Shown here one piece after another: positions 25,120 to 34,971 of a stretch of 64,000 nt of DNA. A model generated the notes under the pieces. It made no database searches, was not told the DNA's origin, and saw nothing but the letters and a program-made list of their open reading frames with translations. This stretch comes from CALAGB01 sp963789565 (GTDB taxonomy: Bacteria; Chloroflexota; Chloroflexia; Thermomicrobiales; Thermomicrobiaceae). The position numbers and the translations under genes were made by a program. Where the stretch lies: assembly GCA_963789565.1 (NCBI GenBank), contig CAWBKX010000002.1, forward strand, positions 1,240,001 to 1,304,000, read 5' to 3'. Every line of letters starts with the position of its first letter. Position 1 is the stretch's first letter.

Positions 25120-26593
25120 CCGTTGGGGCGCCATAAATGTCATCGACTCCAACATATTCTCTCAATTCTCCGGGTTGGCGGAACGGGGACCGCAGTTGCG
25201 GTTCGCATGACGGGGGGTTCGCTCCAGGCACAGGTGCGGTGGGATGGGGGTGAGGGCGTCCGGGGGAATGGGCGGCGTGTGGATCGTCGTGCGGGTCGAG
25301 GGACGGATAAACCGCAGCGCCCGGCCCTGCGCCAGGAAGGTCTCGAGCGGGTCCTGTCCCGCGGCGGCCATGCGGGGCAGCCAACGGATCATGAGGGCCA
25401 GCGAGATCGCGAAGGGATCGACCCCGGCCCGCGCGGCCAACTCGAGGCGCAGCGCCTGCAGAATCTGACTGATGAGGAGGACGGCCCATACTTGCTGCTG
25501 GATCACGACCTCCTTGGCCGACCACAACAAGTGTAAACCCAGGTGCTGTTTGACCAGATTGGCCGCCAGTTCGAAGTCCCAGCGGCGCGCGTAGAGGCGG
25601 GCGATCTCGGCCAGCGGGAAGATCCGGGGGTCCCGCACATTGGTGAGGTACGTCTGCAGCCGTCCCTGATGCCGGAAGCGCACCAAGCGCACCGCGTGCT
25701 TGGCCCGATCGGCCCGATAGGCGCCCAGCCAGACCAGCCCGTCAAAGGTCTCATGCTCGGCGTAGAAGGTGTGGATGACGTCATAACTGGTCCGTTGGCG
25801 CAGGCGCGAGACGTACCACAGACCCTGCTCGGTCAGATCATCGAACCAGGCGAAGCCAAAGAAGCCCAGATCGCACAGCAGCAGACTCTGCGGGGGGAGC
25901 GTGGCCACGATGTCCCGTGCGGTCACCTTCTCATTCTGGTGCGGATCGGCGATGAACTGGACGTGGCGCCACTGCTGGCGGCGCAGATCGAAGAGCCCGG
26001 CCACTTGCCCCGGCAGCAGCCCGGCATCCCCCGGCGGGAGGTCGCGCAGGGCGGGGAGACGGCGCGCGATCAGATCGAGGTCGGTATGGTCGAGCGCGAC
26101 CACCTCGGTGGCGAAGGAGGCCAGATCGGTGGCCCCGTACGGCGCCAGCCGCGTCGCCAACACGTGACTCGTGTGGGCAAAGAGCGCCGTCAAGGGGTGC
26201 GTGCCCCCAGCGGCCAGCCGTGCGTAGATCGCTTGATCGCTGACGGGATAGCGGGGATAGTCCCACAGGTGTCCCAACGCCAGCAGGCGCCAGAGGTCCA
26301 GTTGACTGCTGAACCCCCGCAGGACGCAGACGAGCAGCCCCGTCCACAAGGCCATGGCCGGGAGGATGCGCGGTCGCCCCGGACCACGGACGTCCGGCGC
26401 GGGCTCGAGATCGGCCAGCACCTCCCGCAGCAGGCTCTCGACTTCGGTGAGCGAAACGTCAGGGGTGGATGATGTCGGGGACGGTCGGGACATGGGTGGG
26501 ACCTCCAACGGCAGCCTGAACACGACAATCGTGCCGGGAAGTCAACCAAATCTGAATTAGTTGGAGTTGATGCATAAATGTCGCCCCCAACGG
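25120..26593. mobile_element. IS4-family insertion sequence
   Basis: About 1.47 kb with one transposase on the minus strand. The ends form an imperfect inverted repeat of about 35 bp: left CCGTTGGGGCGCCATAAATG, right (read inward) CCGTTGGGGGCGACATTTAT, both continuing into a shared CAACTCCAAC-like block. I cannot define a target-site duplication confidently. It sits between two convergent genes and interrupts neither. Confidence 0.8.
25162..26493 (-). CDS. IS4-family transposase
   Basis: A 443-residue DDE transposase. The first Asp is in VALDHTDLD, the second in LLLCDLGFF, and the Glu in the family signature YARRWDFE followed by KQHLGL, which identifies IS4. The N-terminal part has a PGRPRILP segment typical of such transposases. 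The ATG at 26493 with GGAGG upstream is preferred to a longer in-frame start. It appears full-length, so the element could be active. Confidence 0.9.
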   Translation of the reverse strand: MSRPSPTSSTPDVSLTEVESLLREVLADLEPAPDVRGPGRPRILPAMALWTGLLVCVLRGFSSQLDLWRLLALGHLWDYPRYPVSDQAIYARLAAGGTHPLTALFAHTSHVLATRLAPYGATDLASFATEVVALDHTDLDLIARRLPALRDLPPGDAGLLPGQVAGLFDLRRQQWRHVQFIADPHQNEKVTARDIVATLPPQSLLLCDLGFFGFAWFDDLTEQGLWYVSRLRQRTSYDVIHTFYAEHETFDGLVWLGAYRADRAKHAVRLVRFRHQGRLQTYLTNVRDPRIFPLAEIARLYARRWDFELAANLVKQHLGLHLLWSAKEVVIQQQVWAVLLISQILQALRLELAARAGVDPFAISLALMIRWLPRMAAAGQDPLETFLAQGRALRFIRPSTRTTIHTPPIPPDALTPIPPHLCLERTPRHANRNCGPRSANPEN

Positions 26594-26627
26594 ACATCGA
26601 CGATACTCGTGAATCGACGTTGGACAG

Positions 26628-27344
26628 CTAGCTCGTGACCACGGTTATCTCGTCAAGCGGCATTTCGCGCTCATCACCGTGGTCAAACCTGATGATCGCG
26701 GCGTCGTGCCGTACTGAAATCCCGATCAGTACGCCTGACTCACCACTGGCGGTCACACGGCTGCCGAGTCGCGGCCATCCGTTCGGCCGTGGATTTCCCG
26801 AGAGACGGCCCACTCCCACGCGGTCAAGAACAGATCGATCGCCAGCTGATTGGCGTCCACGCAGCTTCCCGACACTCCCATAGATCACCGCTGGTCCGTC
26901 CATCAATTCAATCCGCACCGGTCGACCAAGTCGCTCTTCGAGATGGCGCTCGATGTGCGCGGGGTCGACGTCTGTGCGGCCAGAAATGGCACACAGGATC
27001 ATCTCATCGTCCAGGCTCAGGCGCACGCTGATCATCTCCAGGGCCACGTCGATTGCGCTGACGTGATCCGTAACGGCACCCGTCAACGCACGCGCCAATT
27101 GAACGCGCGCATCGATCTGGCTCACCTCTTCATCGACGAGGCGGCGTTCAATTGAGTAACGGAGATTGCTGGACGGCGCTGCATCCACGTCTTCAGTCCC
27201 AAACAGAACCAGGCCAGGTTCATGGCCGAGCGGCCCGCGAACCACGACCCAATCGTCAGTGCCGAAATCGCCCGCTTCAACCGAGCAGAAGCGCAGCATA
27301 CCGTCGCCGGGAACGCCAACCGCGACGATCGACCGTTCGGTCAT
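26628..27344 (-). CDS. PSP1/RicT-like protein downstream of holB
   Basis: A 238-residue protein. Its N-terminal 40 residues fit the PSP1 start (VAVGVPGDGMLRFCS, then DDWVVVRGPLGHE), and the middle has an ERHLEERLGRPVRIELMDG segment resembling PSP1's helix-strand region. The C-terminus differs from classical PSP1 and ends in a small beta-rich part. PSP1 genes such as yaaT/ricT directly follow holB in many bacteria, and here the ATG overlaps the holB stop by 4 bp. RicT works in RNA maturation and other processes in Bacillus. The usual C-terminal Cys cluster is not obvious, so the function may differ. Confidence 0.55.
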   Translation of the reverse strand: MTERSIVAVGVPGDGMLRFCSVEAGDFGTDDWVVVRGPLGHEPGLVLFGTEDVDAAPSSNLRYSIERRLVDEEVSQIDARVQLARALTGAVTDHVSAIDVALEMISVRLSLDDEMILCAISGRTDVDPAHIERHLEERLGRPVRIELMDGPAVIYGSVGKLRGRQSAGDRSVLDRVGVGRLSGNPRPNGWPRLGSRVTASGESGVLIGISVRHDAAIIRFDHGDEREMPLDEITVVTS

Positions 27345-28381
27345 TGGGTCGGACGCGGCCACTGTGTCACCATGCGGTCCAGCGCCAGACGCGGCTGAAC
27401 GTTGATCGAAAGATCGGAAAGCGCCTGGTTCGTCGCCTGCACTCCAGCGCTGATGCGGTCGAGGGTCCATTGCTGAGCCAGTCGCGCGAGTCGCTCCGCG
27501 AAATCGACGTTGACGATCTGATCGGAGCATCCGGCGGCCACCAGAAGCAGATCACGCCAGATGCCAAGCAAGGCATCCAACTCGCCTTCGACGCGTGCGC
27601 GCTGTCCACGGCGATAGCCGTCCGCCATACGGCGCACCGAACCGATGGCCACCACCGGATTCTCCAGCATCTCGATTCCAGCCTCGATGGCTACGCGCCG
27701 CCCCGCCAGCGCCGACTCGTCTGCCGCCAAATCGATGGCGTTGCCGATCCTGCCGCGTGTGATCCCAGCAATCATCGTGGCGAGCTCGGAATCGACACCC
27801 CGCTGAATCAGCGCGGCTGACACGTCCACACGACTCAACGGTTCGAGCTGCACAGGACGGCAGCGTGAGCGGATGGTCTCCGGGATGGCGTCAAGCTCGG
27901 TGGCAATGAGGAGCAAAACGACGAAGGGTGGTGGTTCTTCCAGCGTCTTGAGCAGGGCGTCGTAGGCCGGAATGGAAAAGAGGTCGACATCCTCGAGGAT
28001 GGCCGCACGCCAACTCGCTTCCAACGGTCGCAGCGAGAGATTGGATCGCAGCTCGCGGATGGTCTCGATCGAAATACGCGTGTTTTTGCTGTCGCGCGTG
28101 TCGTCAGCCGCCTGCTGTTCGAGACTAACGGTCAAGATATCCGGATGTATACCGCGTGCCGCTCGTCGGCAGGCCGAGCACACACCGCAGGGATGGGGTT
28201 CCGTCTCGGATTGGCAGACCAGCGCCTGAGCGAACGTGCGCGCGAGCGTTCGCTTGCCGACTCCCTCTGGACCGGCAAATAGATACGCGTGTCCAATCTG
28301 GCCACGATCGATGGAGCGACGCAGCATGTCGACAGCCGCTCGATGGCCGATAATCGGCCAGTTCGTCTCGCGTTCTATCAT
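27341..28381 (-). CDS. holB: DNA polymerase III delta' subunit
   Basis: A 346-residue clamp-loader subunit. It begins near WPIIGHRAAVDML, with Walker A GPEGVGKR, a four-cysteine zinc module (CQSET... CGVCSAC), LKTLEEPPP and the SRC motif in IRSRCRPV. Together these are typical of delta' in the DnaX complex that loads the sliding clamp. The ATG at 28381 is preferred because upstream in-frame residues are not family-like. A PSP1-like gene follows with a 4-bp overlap, a common conserved pair. Confidence 0.92.
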   Translation of the reverse strand: MIERETNWPIIGHRAAVDMLRRSIDRGQIGHAYLFAGPEGVGKRTLARTFAQALVCQSETEPHPCGVCSACRRAARGIHPDILTVSLEQQAADDTRDSKNTRISIETIRELRSNLSLRPLEASWRAAILEDVDLFSIPAYDALLKTLEEPPPFVVLLLIATELDAIPETIRSRCRPVQLEPLSRVDVSAALIQRGVDSELATMIAGITRGRIGNAIDLAADESALAGRRVAIEAGIEMLENPVVAIGSVRRMADGYRRGQRARVEGELDALLGIWRDLLLVAAGCSDQIVNVDFAERLARLAQQWTLDRISAGVQATNQALSDLSINVQPRLALDRMVTQWPRPTQ

Positions 28382-28430
28382 GACGAGCAATATCCTCGAA
28401 TCGGAATCATTGGTGAAATCAACGGTGGAG

Positions 28431-29216
28431 TCAGGTTGCGGTAGCGCGTTTCGTACCCGAAGGACGGCTCGACAACGAAACCGGTCCTTCGACGTTGTCG
28501 CCTTCTGACATGGCCAAAACGATGGCGTCACGATCTTTCGACGTCAAGACCGTCTCCGAGCTGAGGTCGCGCACCGCTTGCAGCAGCTCACTGGTGACCA
28601 CCACCGACAGGTCGGTCGTGCCAACCTGAAGCTCCGCCTTGGGATTGAGGAAAACGATGATGCCGTCGATGGCATCTTCGCCGGGCAGACCACGCTCTGT
28701 CAGGATTGAGGCGAGCAGGTCCCGATCCCGCTCATTTTCGGACGTTGGATTCCCAAGCTGAGGCCCGGCCATGCCGATGAAGGAGAGGATGCGCCCTCCC
28801 GGCTTGCGCCACTTGTTTCCATCGACGCTGATGCGACCCTGAACCTCGCGGGTGGTAATGACGACCAGTCCGCCGGGATTGACCAGGACGTGCTCAGGAT
28901 TCCCTTTTCCGGCAGTAGAGAAGTGAATGAGCGTGTAGCGGTCGTTGAGACGCCGCAATGTGTCGTCGAGGATCTCATCCGGCCTCGGGTGGCGTCCCCA
29001 TTTCGTGGTCTGCGGCATCCCGACGTTGAAGGCGATGAATCCGATGAACAGGATGACGTAGCTCGGGATCAGCAATGCAGTCATAAAAAAGCCACCGGCA
29101 ATGGCTGCCATCATCAACAAGAAACCGCCGACAGCCAATGTCCGAGAAAGACGTCGCCGGGTTTGAACGTAGGCATTGTTTCGCACGAGGCGCATGTTGC
29201 CTGGTTTCCATTCCAC
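28431..29216 (-). CDS. NERD-domain membrane protein
   Basis: A 261-residue protein with two close hydrophobic segments near the N-terminus (about 27-70: LAVGGFLLMMAAIAGGFF, then ALLIPSYVILFIGFIAFNVG), then a cytosolic part containing a NERD-like nuclease-related core (HVLVNPGGLVVITTREVQGRISVDGNKW). NERD domains resemble restriction-type nucleases, but a catalytic set is not certain here. The start could also be the internal ATG at 29195. It lies 49 bp before holB on the same strand. Function unknown. Confidence 0.7.
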   Translation of the reverse strand: MEWKPGNMRLVRNNAYVQTRRRLSRTLAVGGFLLMMAAIAGGFFMTALLIPSYVILFIGFIAFNVGMPQTTKWGRHPRPDEILDDTLRRLNDRYTLIHFSTAGKGNPEHVLVNPGGLVVITTREVQGRISVDGNKWRKPGGRILSFIGMAGPQLGNPTSENERDRDLLASILTERGLPGEDAIDGIIVFLNPKAELQVGTTDLSVVVTSELLQAVRDLSSETVLTSKDRDAIVLAMSEGDNVEGPVSLSSRPSGTKRATAT

Positions 29217-29510
29217 TTGAGAGTGCGGCCGATCGGGGGTTGGGCCGGGTCATCCAGTTCGCCGTTGAACGACCGGATAGGGCGAGTCTAGCACGTCGTC
29301 ATAAACGAGTCCACGCGCGCAAAACGACGTGCATCCACTCACCATCTTCACGAGTTTAATCATTGGTGCTCTGCTCGATCGACTCGTCTCGCAAGACCTT
29401 GCAGGCGTCGGTTGAGTAAGCTTTCGGCGAAAATGGCTCGATCTCTCTGCCAAGTCGCCGCAACGACGACCGTACGATAACGTCAACGTTCGAAGGGTTC
29501 CGTTCACGTG

Positions 29511-30419
29511 ATGACGCCCGACAACCAAACCAAGCTCCTGTCGGTGGTAATCGTCTCGTGGAACACACGTGAACTCCTGGACACGTGTTTGACCTCGTTG
29601 GTTGATGACGCCGAGCGGAGCCACATCGCCCTGCAGGTGGTGGTCGTCGATAATGGTTCGACCGATGGTACGGTTGCGATGCTGCGTGAACGAGACCTCA
29701 CGCTTCGGGTACTGGCTCTCGAAGAAAACGTCGGCTTCGCGGCAGCCACCAATCGAGGCATACGCGAGACTTCTGGTGAGTCGATCCTGCTGCTGAATCC
29801 TGACACCCAGATCCAGCCAGGAGCGTTGGGGATACTCCTTTCGACGCTCCATTCCATGCCACACGTTGGCCTTGTCAGTGGCCTCCTGCTCAATCACGAC
29901 CTCTCGATTCAGTCGACCGGTTACCGCTTCCCCGGCCTGGCGCAGTCTTTCCTCGATTTCTTTCCGACCCATCCTCGCATCATGGGCAGTCACTTGAACG
30001 GTCGAGTAGCACCGGGAGACGGCCGGGCGCCGTATGCTGTAGACCATCCATTGGGCGCCTGTATGCTCGTGCGCCGTACCGTGGTAGAGCGCGTCGGACT
30101 TCTCGATGAGCAATACTTTATGTACAGCGAGGAGATCGACTGGTGCCAGCGCATTCGCGCCGCTGGGTGGTCGATTCTGATGGCGCCCGAAGCGAGGATC
30201 GTTCATTTCGGCGGGCAGAGCACAAGTCAGGTACGCGACGAGATGTTCCTCGAACTACATCGCAGTCGAGCGCGCTATTTCAAGCGTTACCAATCGGATC
30301 GATTCCTTCGCATGCTCGAGCTGATGGCACGCACGGCTTCGCGACGCGATCCCCAACGAATGACCCTGCTCCGTCGGGTTGCCGACACCTATGCACGGGC
30401 GCGAGATGTCCATGGATGA
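29511..30419 (+). CDS. Family 2 glycosyltransferase (rhamnosyltransferase-like)
   Basis: A 302-residue GT-A fold enzyme. The sequence has LSVVIVSWNTRELL, the nucleotide-sugar site VVVDNGSTDGT, the DxD-like LLNPDTQ, and the acceptor region MYSEEIDWCQRI typical of rhamnosyl- and related transferases. It lacks a membrane anchor. It begins a run of four glycosylation genes that overlap or nearly overlap. GTG at 29508 and ATG at 29511 are both possible starts. The 294 bp upstream (29217-29510) holds no clear promoter. Confidence 0.88.
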   Translation: MTPDNQTKLLSVVIVSWNTRELLDTCLTSLVDDAERSHIALQVVVVDNGSTDGTVAMLRERDLTLRVLALEENVGFAAATNRGIRETSGESILLLNPDTQIQPGALGILLSTLHSMPHVGLVSGLLLNHDLSIQSTGYRFPGLAQSFLDFFPTHPRIMGSHLNGRVAPGDGRAPYAVDHPLGACMLVRRTVVERVGLLDEQYFMYSEEIDWCQRIRAAGWSILMAPEARIVHFGGQSTSQVRDEMFLELHRSRARYFKRYQSDRFLRMLELMARTASRRDPQRMTLLRRVADTYARARDVHG

Positions 30420-32220
30420 GACCATTCGGCAACGATTGCCGCTCGCAATTGTCGTTCTGACGCTCAACGAAGAGCGCCATCTTCCCGAGTGTCTCGCCAG
30501 CGCGGCCGGGCTGGCGGAACGCACCCTCATCGTCGATTCTGGCAGCAAAGACGACACCGCAGCCATCGCCCGGCAGATCGGCGTCGATGTCGTCTTCAAC
30601 GAGTTCCGTGGGTATGCCAGTCAGCGCAACGCCGCGCTCGATCTCATCTCGCAGGAATGGGTCCTCTTTCTGGACGCAGACGAGCGCTTAACGCCCGAGC
30701 TCAGGAAAGAGTTGTGTGCGACGCTCGATGACCCGCCTGAGGAGGTGGCCGGCTACCGCATTCCGCGCCGCAACATCATGTTCGGTCGCGAGCTGCGCGG
30801 CGGCGGTTGGCGTCCCGATTATCAGCTTCGGTTGCTGCATCGCAATCGAGCCCACTATGTATCTGAACGTGAAGTGCACGAGATCGTCGAGCTAGATGGA
30901 GAGACGAGTACGCTTAAGTCGCCCTTGTTGCATCTCAATTACGAGTCGTTCGATGAATTTCACCGCAAACAGACGAGCTACAGTCGTCTTCGAGCCGCCG
31001 AATTGGCGGCGGAGGGCCAATGCGTCAAGCGACGCAGTTACCTGGGGCGACCTGCCCGGGAGCTCTGGCGGCGCTTCGTGACGCTCCAGGGCTACCGCGA
31101 TGGTTTCGTCGGTCTGCGGCTGGCGCTGGCCATGGCGCGCTACGAACTTCAAGTGCTGTCGCAGCTGAATTCCGGGCCATCGGCGTCGAATGAATGCACG
31201 ACGCCTCTTGACGAAGCGCCTGAATCAGCGCCGCTGGCGTATCCACACGCAATTCCACCTGACCTGGATCTGAGCATCATCATCGTCAGCTACAACGTTC
31301 GGCATGACCTGCTCAATTGTCTGGCGTCGATCGAGGCCTGGCTGGCCGAGTCGGACAAGCAGGTCGAGGTCATCGTGGTGGACAATGCTTCGCACGACGG
31401 TTCGCCCGACTCCGTTCGACGGCGGTTTCCTGACACACGCATCATCGAACTGGATGTCAATGCCGGGTTCGCGGCGGCAAACAACCGCGGCGTCGAAGCT
31501 GCACGCGGGCAATTCATTGCCTTCCTCAACCCGGACACGACCGTGGTTGCCAACGCCTTCGGATTGATGCTTCGCCATTTGATCGACAATCCCGACGTAG
31601 GGGTGGTTGGACCGCGCATTCAATATCCAGACGGCAGCACCCAATCGACGCGGCGACGCTTCCCCACGCGGCGAACCGGATTCGTTGAAAGCACGATCGT
31701 CCAGCGATATTGGCATGACAACGCGATCCTGCGGCGCTACTACGTGCTGGACCGCCCCAATGACGAGATGCAGGACGTCGATTGGCTGGTTGGAGCGTGT
31801 CTGGTCACACGGCGCGAGACGCTGATAGCCGCTGGGCTCTTCGATGAGCGCTTCTTCATGTACTCTGAAGAGGTCGAGTGGTGTCATCGGGTGCGAGAAG
31901 CGGGTTGGCGCGTGGTCTACTTGCCTTCCGCGTCGATCGTGCACCGCGAGGGGAGCAGCAGCAAACTGGACCTGCCGGTTCGCCAGATCAATTTCGACAC
32001 GAGCAAAGTGCTCCTGTATGAGGAACTGCACGGCAAACGGTCGGCGCGGGCGCTACGCGGCTTCCTGCTGGGAAGCTATCTCGTTCACGCCTCGATCGAG
32101 GCCGGCAAAGGGCTCATTGGGCATAAGCGACCGTTACGCAAGGAGCGCGTGCGACTCTACATGGGCGCCTTCAAAAGCGGGCTTCGCGGGCGCGACAAGT
32201 CACGAGGCGAATCGCGTTGA
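30412..32220 (+). CDS. Tandem two-domain family 2 glycosyltransferase
   Basis: A 602-residue protein with two GT-A domains. Domain 1 (about 10-240) resembles WaaE/KdtX-type transferases: IVVLTLNEERHLPECL, DSGSKDDT and LFLDADERL. Domain 2 (about 290-560) resembles the rhamnosyltransferase-like gene just upstream: SIIIVSYNVR, VVDNASHDGS, FLNPDTT and MYSEEVEWCHRV. The two halves may add successive sugars. The ATG at 30412 overlaps the previous gene by 8 bp. No membrane helix is clear. Confidence 0.85.
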   Translation: MDETIRQRLPLAIVVLTLNEERHLPECLASAAGLAERTLIVDSGSKDDTAAIARQIGVDVVFNEFRGYASQRNAALDLISQEWVLFLDADERLTPELRKELCATLDDPPEEVAGYRIPRRNIMFGRELRGGGWRPDYQLRLLHRNRAHYVSEREVHEIVELDGETSTLKSPLLHLNYESFDEFHRKQTSYSRLRAAELAAEGQCVKRRSYLGRPARELWRRFVTLQGYRDGFVGLRLALAMARYELQVLSQLNSGPSASNECTTPLDEAPESAPLAYPHAIPPDLDLSIIIVSYNVRHDLLNCLASIEAWLAESDKQVEVIVVDNASHDGSPDSVRRRFPDTRIIELDVNAGFAAANNRGVEAARGQFIAFLNPDTTVVANAFGLMLRHLIDNPDVGVVGPRIQYPDGSTQSTRRRFPTRRTGFVESTIVQRYWHDNAILRRYYVLDRPNDEMQDVDWLVGACLVTRRETLIAAGLFDERFFMYSEEVEWCHRVREAGWRVVYLPSASIVHREGSSSKLDLPVRQINFDTSKVLLYEELHGKRSARALRGFLLGSYLVHASIEAGKGLIGHKRPLRKERVRLYMGAFKSGLRGRDKSRGESR

Positions 32221-33398
32221 ACGGGCCGGTACTGTTGCTTTCGGCCGAGTATCCACCCATGCACGGGGGCGTCGGCGACTACACCGGCCGACTGGTTGAC
32301 GCCCTCACCGCTCACGATTGGGACGTGCACGTGCTGACTGGCAGCACGGTCCCACCGACTGACAAGCGCGTCCTTCCGCGCGTCCGTCGCTGGAACTGGG
32401 ACGTGGCAAACCTCACGCAGCAAGCGCTGAGCGAGACTGGCGCGCGAATCGTCCACATCCAGTACCAGACCGGCGCCTATAAGATGCACCCGGCCATCAG
32501 CTTCGTCCCACGTCGACTTCGTAAGAAGAATCCGCAGGTCCGCTGGGTCACGACTTTTCATGATCTGCTGCCCCCCTATCTCTTCCCGAAGGCCGGACCG
32601 TTGCGCGAGCGGGTTACGCGCGCGTTGGCCAACGGCAGCGACGTCAGCATCGCGACGAACGAGCGCGATCTGGAGCGTCTCACCCTCGAGCATCGATTAG
32701 CCCGTCGCGTCGCCATGATCCCAATCGGCAGCAATCTGCCCGATATCGACGAGATTGACCGCGGAGCAATGCGGATGAAGCTCGGGATCGAAGACCCGGA
32801 ACAAATCGCCGTCGGGTTCTTTGGGTTCTTGAGCGAAGACAAGGGCGTCGACGTGCTCCTTGAGGCGCTCAGCCAACGTTCGTGGAAGCAGCCCGTCGCT
32901 CTGGTGATCATCGGAGGTGGCCTTTCCGCATCCGACGTCGCCAACCGGCCGTATCTCACCTGGATCGAAGAGCGACTGAAAGTCTGCCCGGTGCAGGTCA
33001 TCGAGACCGGCTATCTCCCGGCAGCGGAGGCCGCGGCGGCGCTGCGCTCGATGGACGTCGTCGCCCTGCCTTTCCGGCACGGTGCCAGCCTGCGAAGAGG
33101 TACGCTCATCGCCGCCATCCGAGCCGGTGCCACTGTCTTGACCACCGACCCCGATTCGGACGAATCTCTGGCGCCGTTGGTTGGCGGCGACACGATGTGG
33201 CTGGTTCCGCCAGGTGACGCCGAGGCGCTGCGGGACGGCCTGCGAACGTTGATCGATGACCCGGCGCTGCGGCATCAACTGGCGGGCAACGCACAGGAAC
33301 GCGGCATCGACTTCGACTGGAACGCGATCGCTCAACGCCACATCGAAATCTACGAGAACTTGCTGAACCGCGTTCGAGGACACGATGGCGCGAGCTGA
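32217..33398 (+). CDS. Family 4 (GT-B) glycosyltransferase
   Basis: A 393-residue GT-B enzyme: the N-terminal Gly-rich motif is AEYPPMHGGVGDYT, and the C-terminal domain has VGFFGFLSEDKGVDVLLEA and a degenerate donor-site helix near ALRSMDVVALPFRHGASLRRGTL. It begins with TTG overlapping the previous stop (TTGA). It probably extends a cell-surface glycan made with the neighbouring enzymes; donor and acceptor are unknown. Confidence 0.87.
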   Translation: MNGPVLLLSAEYPPMHGGVGDYTGRLVDALTAHDWDVHVLTGSTVPPTDKRVLPRVRRWNWDVANLTQQALSETGARIVHIQYQTGAYKMHPAISFVPRRLRKKNPQVRWVTTFHDLLPPYLFPKAGPLRERVTRALANGSDVSIATNERDLERLTLEHRLARRVAMIPIGSNLPDIDEIDRGAMRMKLGIEDPEQIAVGFFGFLSEDKGVDVLLEALSQRSWKQPVALVIIGGGLSASDVANRPYLTWIEERLKVCPVQVIETGYLPAAEAAAALRSMDVVALPFRHGASLRRGTLIAAIRAGATVLTTDPDSDESLAPLVGGDTMWLVPPGDAEALRDGLRTLIDDPALRHQLAGNAQERGIDFDWNAIAQRHIEIYENLLNRVRGHDGAS

Positions 33399-34971
33399 GG
33401 CGCGCCCGGCGGCCCAGCGAACGGATCCCATCGACCGTCTGCTCCGACTCTTCGCCTGGGTCGAGCGTGTTGACCTGGTACATTATGTCATCCTGTGTGG
33501 GATCCTCCTGGTCGGGGCCTGGCTGCGATTCACGCTGCTCAGCAGGCAGAGCCTGTGGTTCGACGAAGCCGATGTAGTGGTGAGAGCGCAACGCAGTTTA
33601 GGCACGGTGCTGCGGACCTTCGTCACGCCGGGTGAGAATGGTCCGCTCTACAATCTGTTGCTTCACTTCTGGATCCAGATCTTTGGGCCGTCCGAAGCAA
33701 GTGTGCGGCTCCCGTCAGCCATCGCCGGATTTCTGACGATCCCGGTCATGTACGTGGTCGGCTGGCGCACGCTTGGCCGGCGCACCGGACTCTTCGCCGC
33801 GGGACTGCTGGCCATCTCTCCCTATCACGTCTGGTACTCGCAAGAGGCCAAGATGTACACCATCGCCGTCCTGCTGACGCTCGTTTCTACAGCACTCTTC
33901 ATCGAGGCATTGCAGCGGAACGAACGTCGCTGGTGGATCGGCTACGTCGTCGTCACCTCGCTCGGGTTTTACTTTCACGTCACCACGGTCTTGATCTTCG
34001 TGGCGCAGTCCGCCTTCTTCCTGGTGACCTGGCGACGCTGGAAGGACCAGCACAGGTCGTGGCTCATCTCGGTGGCAGTGCTGACGCTGCCCTACCTCCC
34101 GATCGCGCTGTGGGCAGGACGAGTCGCGCTGGGCGGGGCCAATACCTGGCAGTCCAAGGTCACGTTGTGGCAGATGACGCAGATCGAGGCGACCAAGTTC
34201 GCGGTCAATCGGGCCAAGGACCTGTTGACCGAATCGCGCGGCACGCGCCTTTACGGAGGGGCGGCAGCGCTTGGCGTCGCGACGATGGGATTGCTCGGTT
34301 GGGGAGCGAACGAGGTCAACGTCCAGAAGCAGCGGCGCTGGATGCTCCTCTTCGTGACGCTCATCGTGCTGCCGGTGCTCATGTTCTACGTCGTCACCCT
34401 AAAGCAGCCCCTCTTCAACGACCGCTATCTGATCATGGCGCTGCCGTTCTATTTGCTCCTCGTCGCCGCGGGCGTGCGCGGGCTGGAGGCGCGACTCTGG
34501 CCGCTGGCCTTAGTACTCAGCGCGGCATTGATCGGTTACGCCTGGATGCCGTTACGCGACATCAACCGCTCCAACCTCTCGCAGAAAGAGGATTGGCGCC
34601 CCGCTTACGAATACGTGGTGCAGCGAGCTCAGCCGGATGATCTCCTACTGATCCATCCTGGCTACCTCATCACCACGTACGACTACTACGCCGAGCTGGA
34701 TCCGGCACTGGCCAAGCTGAAGGCGGGAACCATCCCCGGCTTCTACGTTGAAGGGTTCGACGCGCATCAAATGGCCGGCTGGGTGCGACGTGAAACGCCG
34801 GGACAGCGCATCTGGCTGATCCAGAACCCAGACCGTGTGCCGGGGGACGACCCGAACCATTCCCTACAGAAATGGCTCGAGAGTGGCGGACCACCCCTCT
34901 ACCACCAGGTCTTCAACGGCGTCGACGTGGCCCTCTACAACCTGCCACCACCGTCGCTCGACCCGCCGTAG
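33385..34971 (+). CDS. ArnT/PMT-type (GT39) membrane glycosyltransferase
   Basis: A 528-residue polytopic protein. After a first helix VHYVILCGILLVGAWLRF it has the catalytic-loop pattern SLWFDEADV (the acidic Asp-Glu of GT-C enzymes), then many helices and a C-terminal soluble part without further helices. Relatives use lipid-linked sugars such as polyprenyl-phosphate-hexose. It overlaps the upstream GT4 gene by 14 bp. It is likely the membrane partner of this cluster. Confidence 0.85.
   Translation: MARAEARPAAQRTDPIDRLLRLFAWVERVDLVHYVILCGILLVGAWLRFTLLSRQSLWFDEADVVVRAQRSLGTVLRTFVTPGENGPLYNLLLHFWIQIFGPSEASVRLPSAIAGFLTIPVMYVVGWRTLGRRTGLFAAGLLAISPYHVWYSQEAKMYTIAVLLTLVSTALFIEALQRNERRWWIGYVVVTSLGFYFHVTTVLIFVAQSAFFLVTWRRWKDQHRSWLISVAVLTLPYLPIALWAGRVALGGANTWQSKVTLWQMTQIEATKFAVNRAKDLLTESRGTRLYGGAAALGVATMGLLGWGANEVNVQKQRRWMLLFVTLIVLPVLMFYVVTLKQPLFNDRYLIMALPFYLLLVAAGVRGLEARLWPLALVLSAALIGYAWMPLRDINRSNLSQKEDWRPAYEYVVQRAQPDDLLLIHPGYLITTYDYYAELDPALAKLKAGTIPGFYVEGFDAHQMAGWVRRETPGQRIWLIQNPDRVPGDDPNHSLQKWLESGGPPLYHQVFNGVDVALYNLPPPSLDPP

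Noticed and set aside
25105..25122. Target-site duplication at the IS4 element
   Set aside because: Flanks TTCATC and ACATCG share only a few bases; no clear duplication can be claimed.
25543..26472. 309-codon plus-strand frame inside the insertion sequence
   Set aside because: Antisense to the IS4 transposase with DDE motif; no second IS gene is expected.
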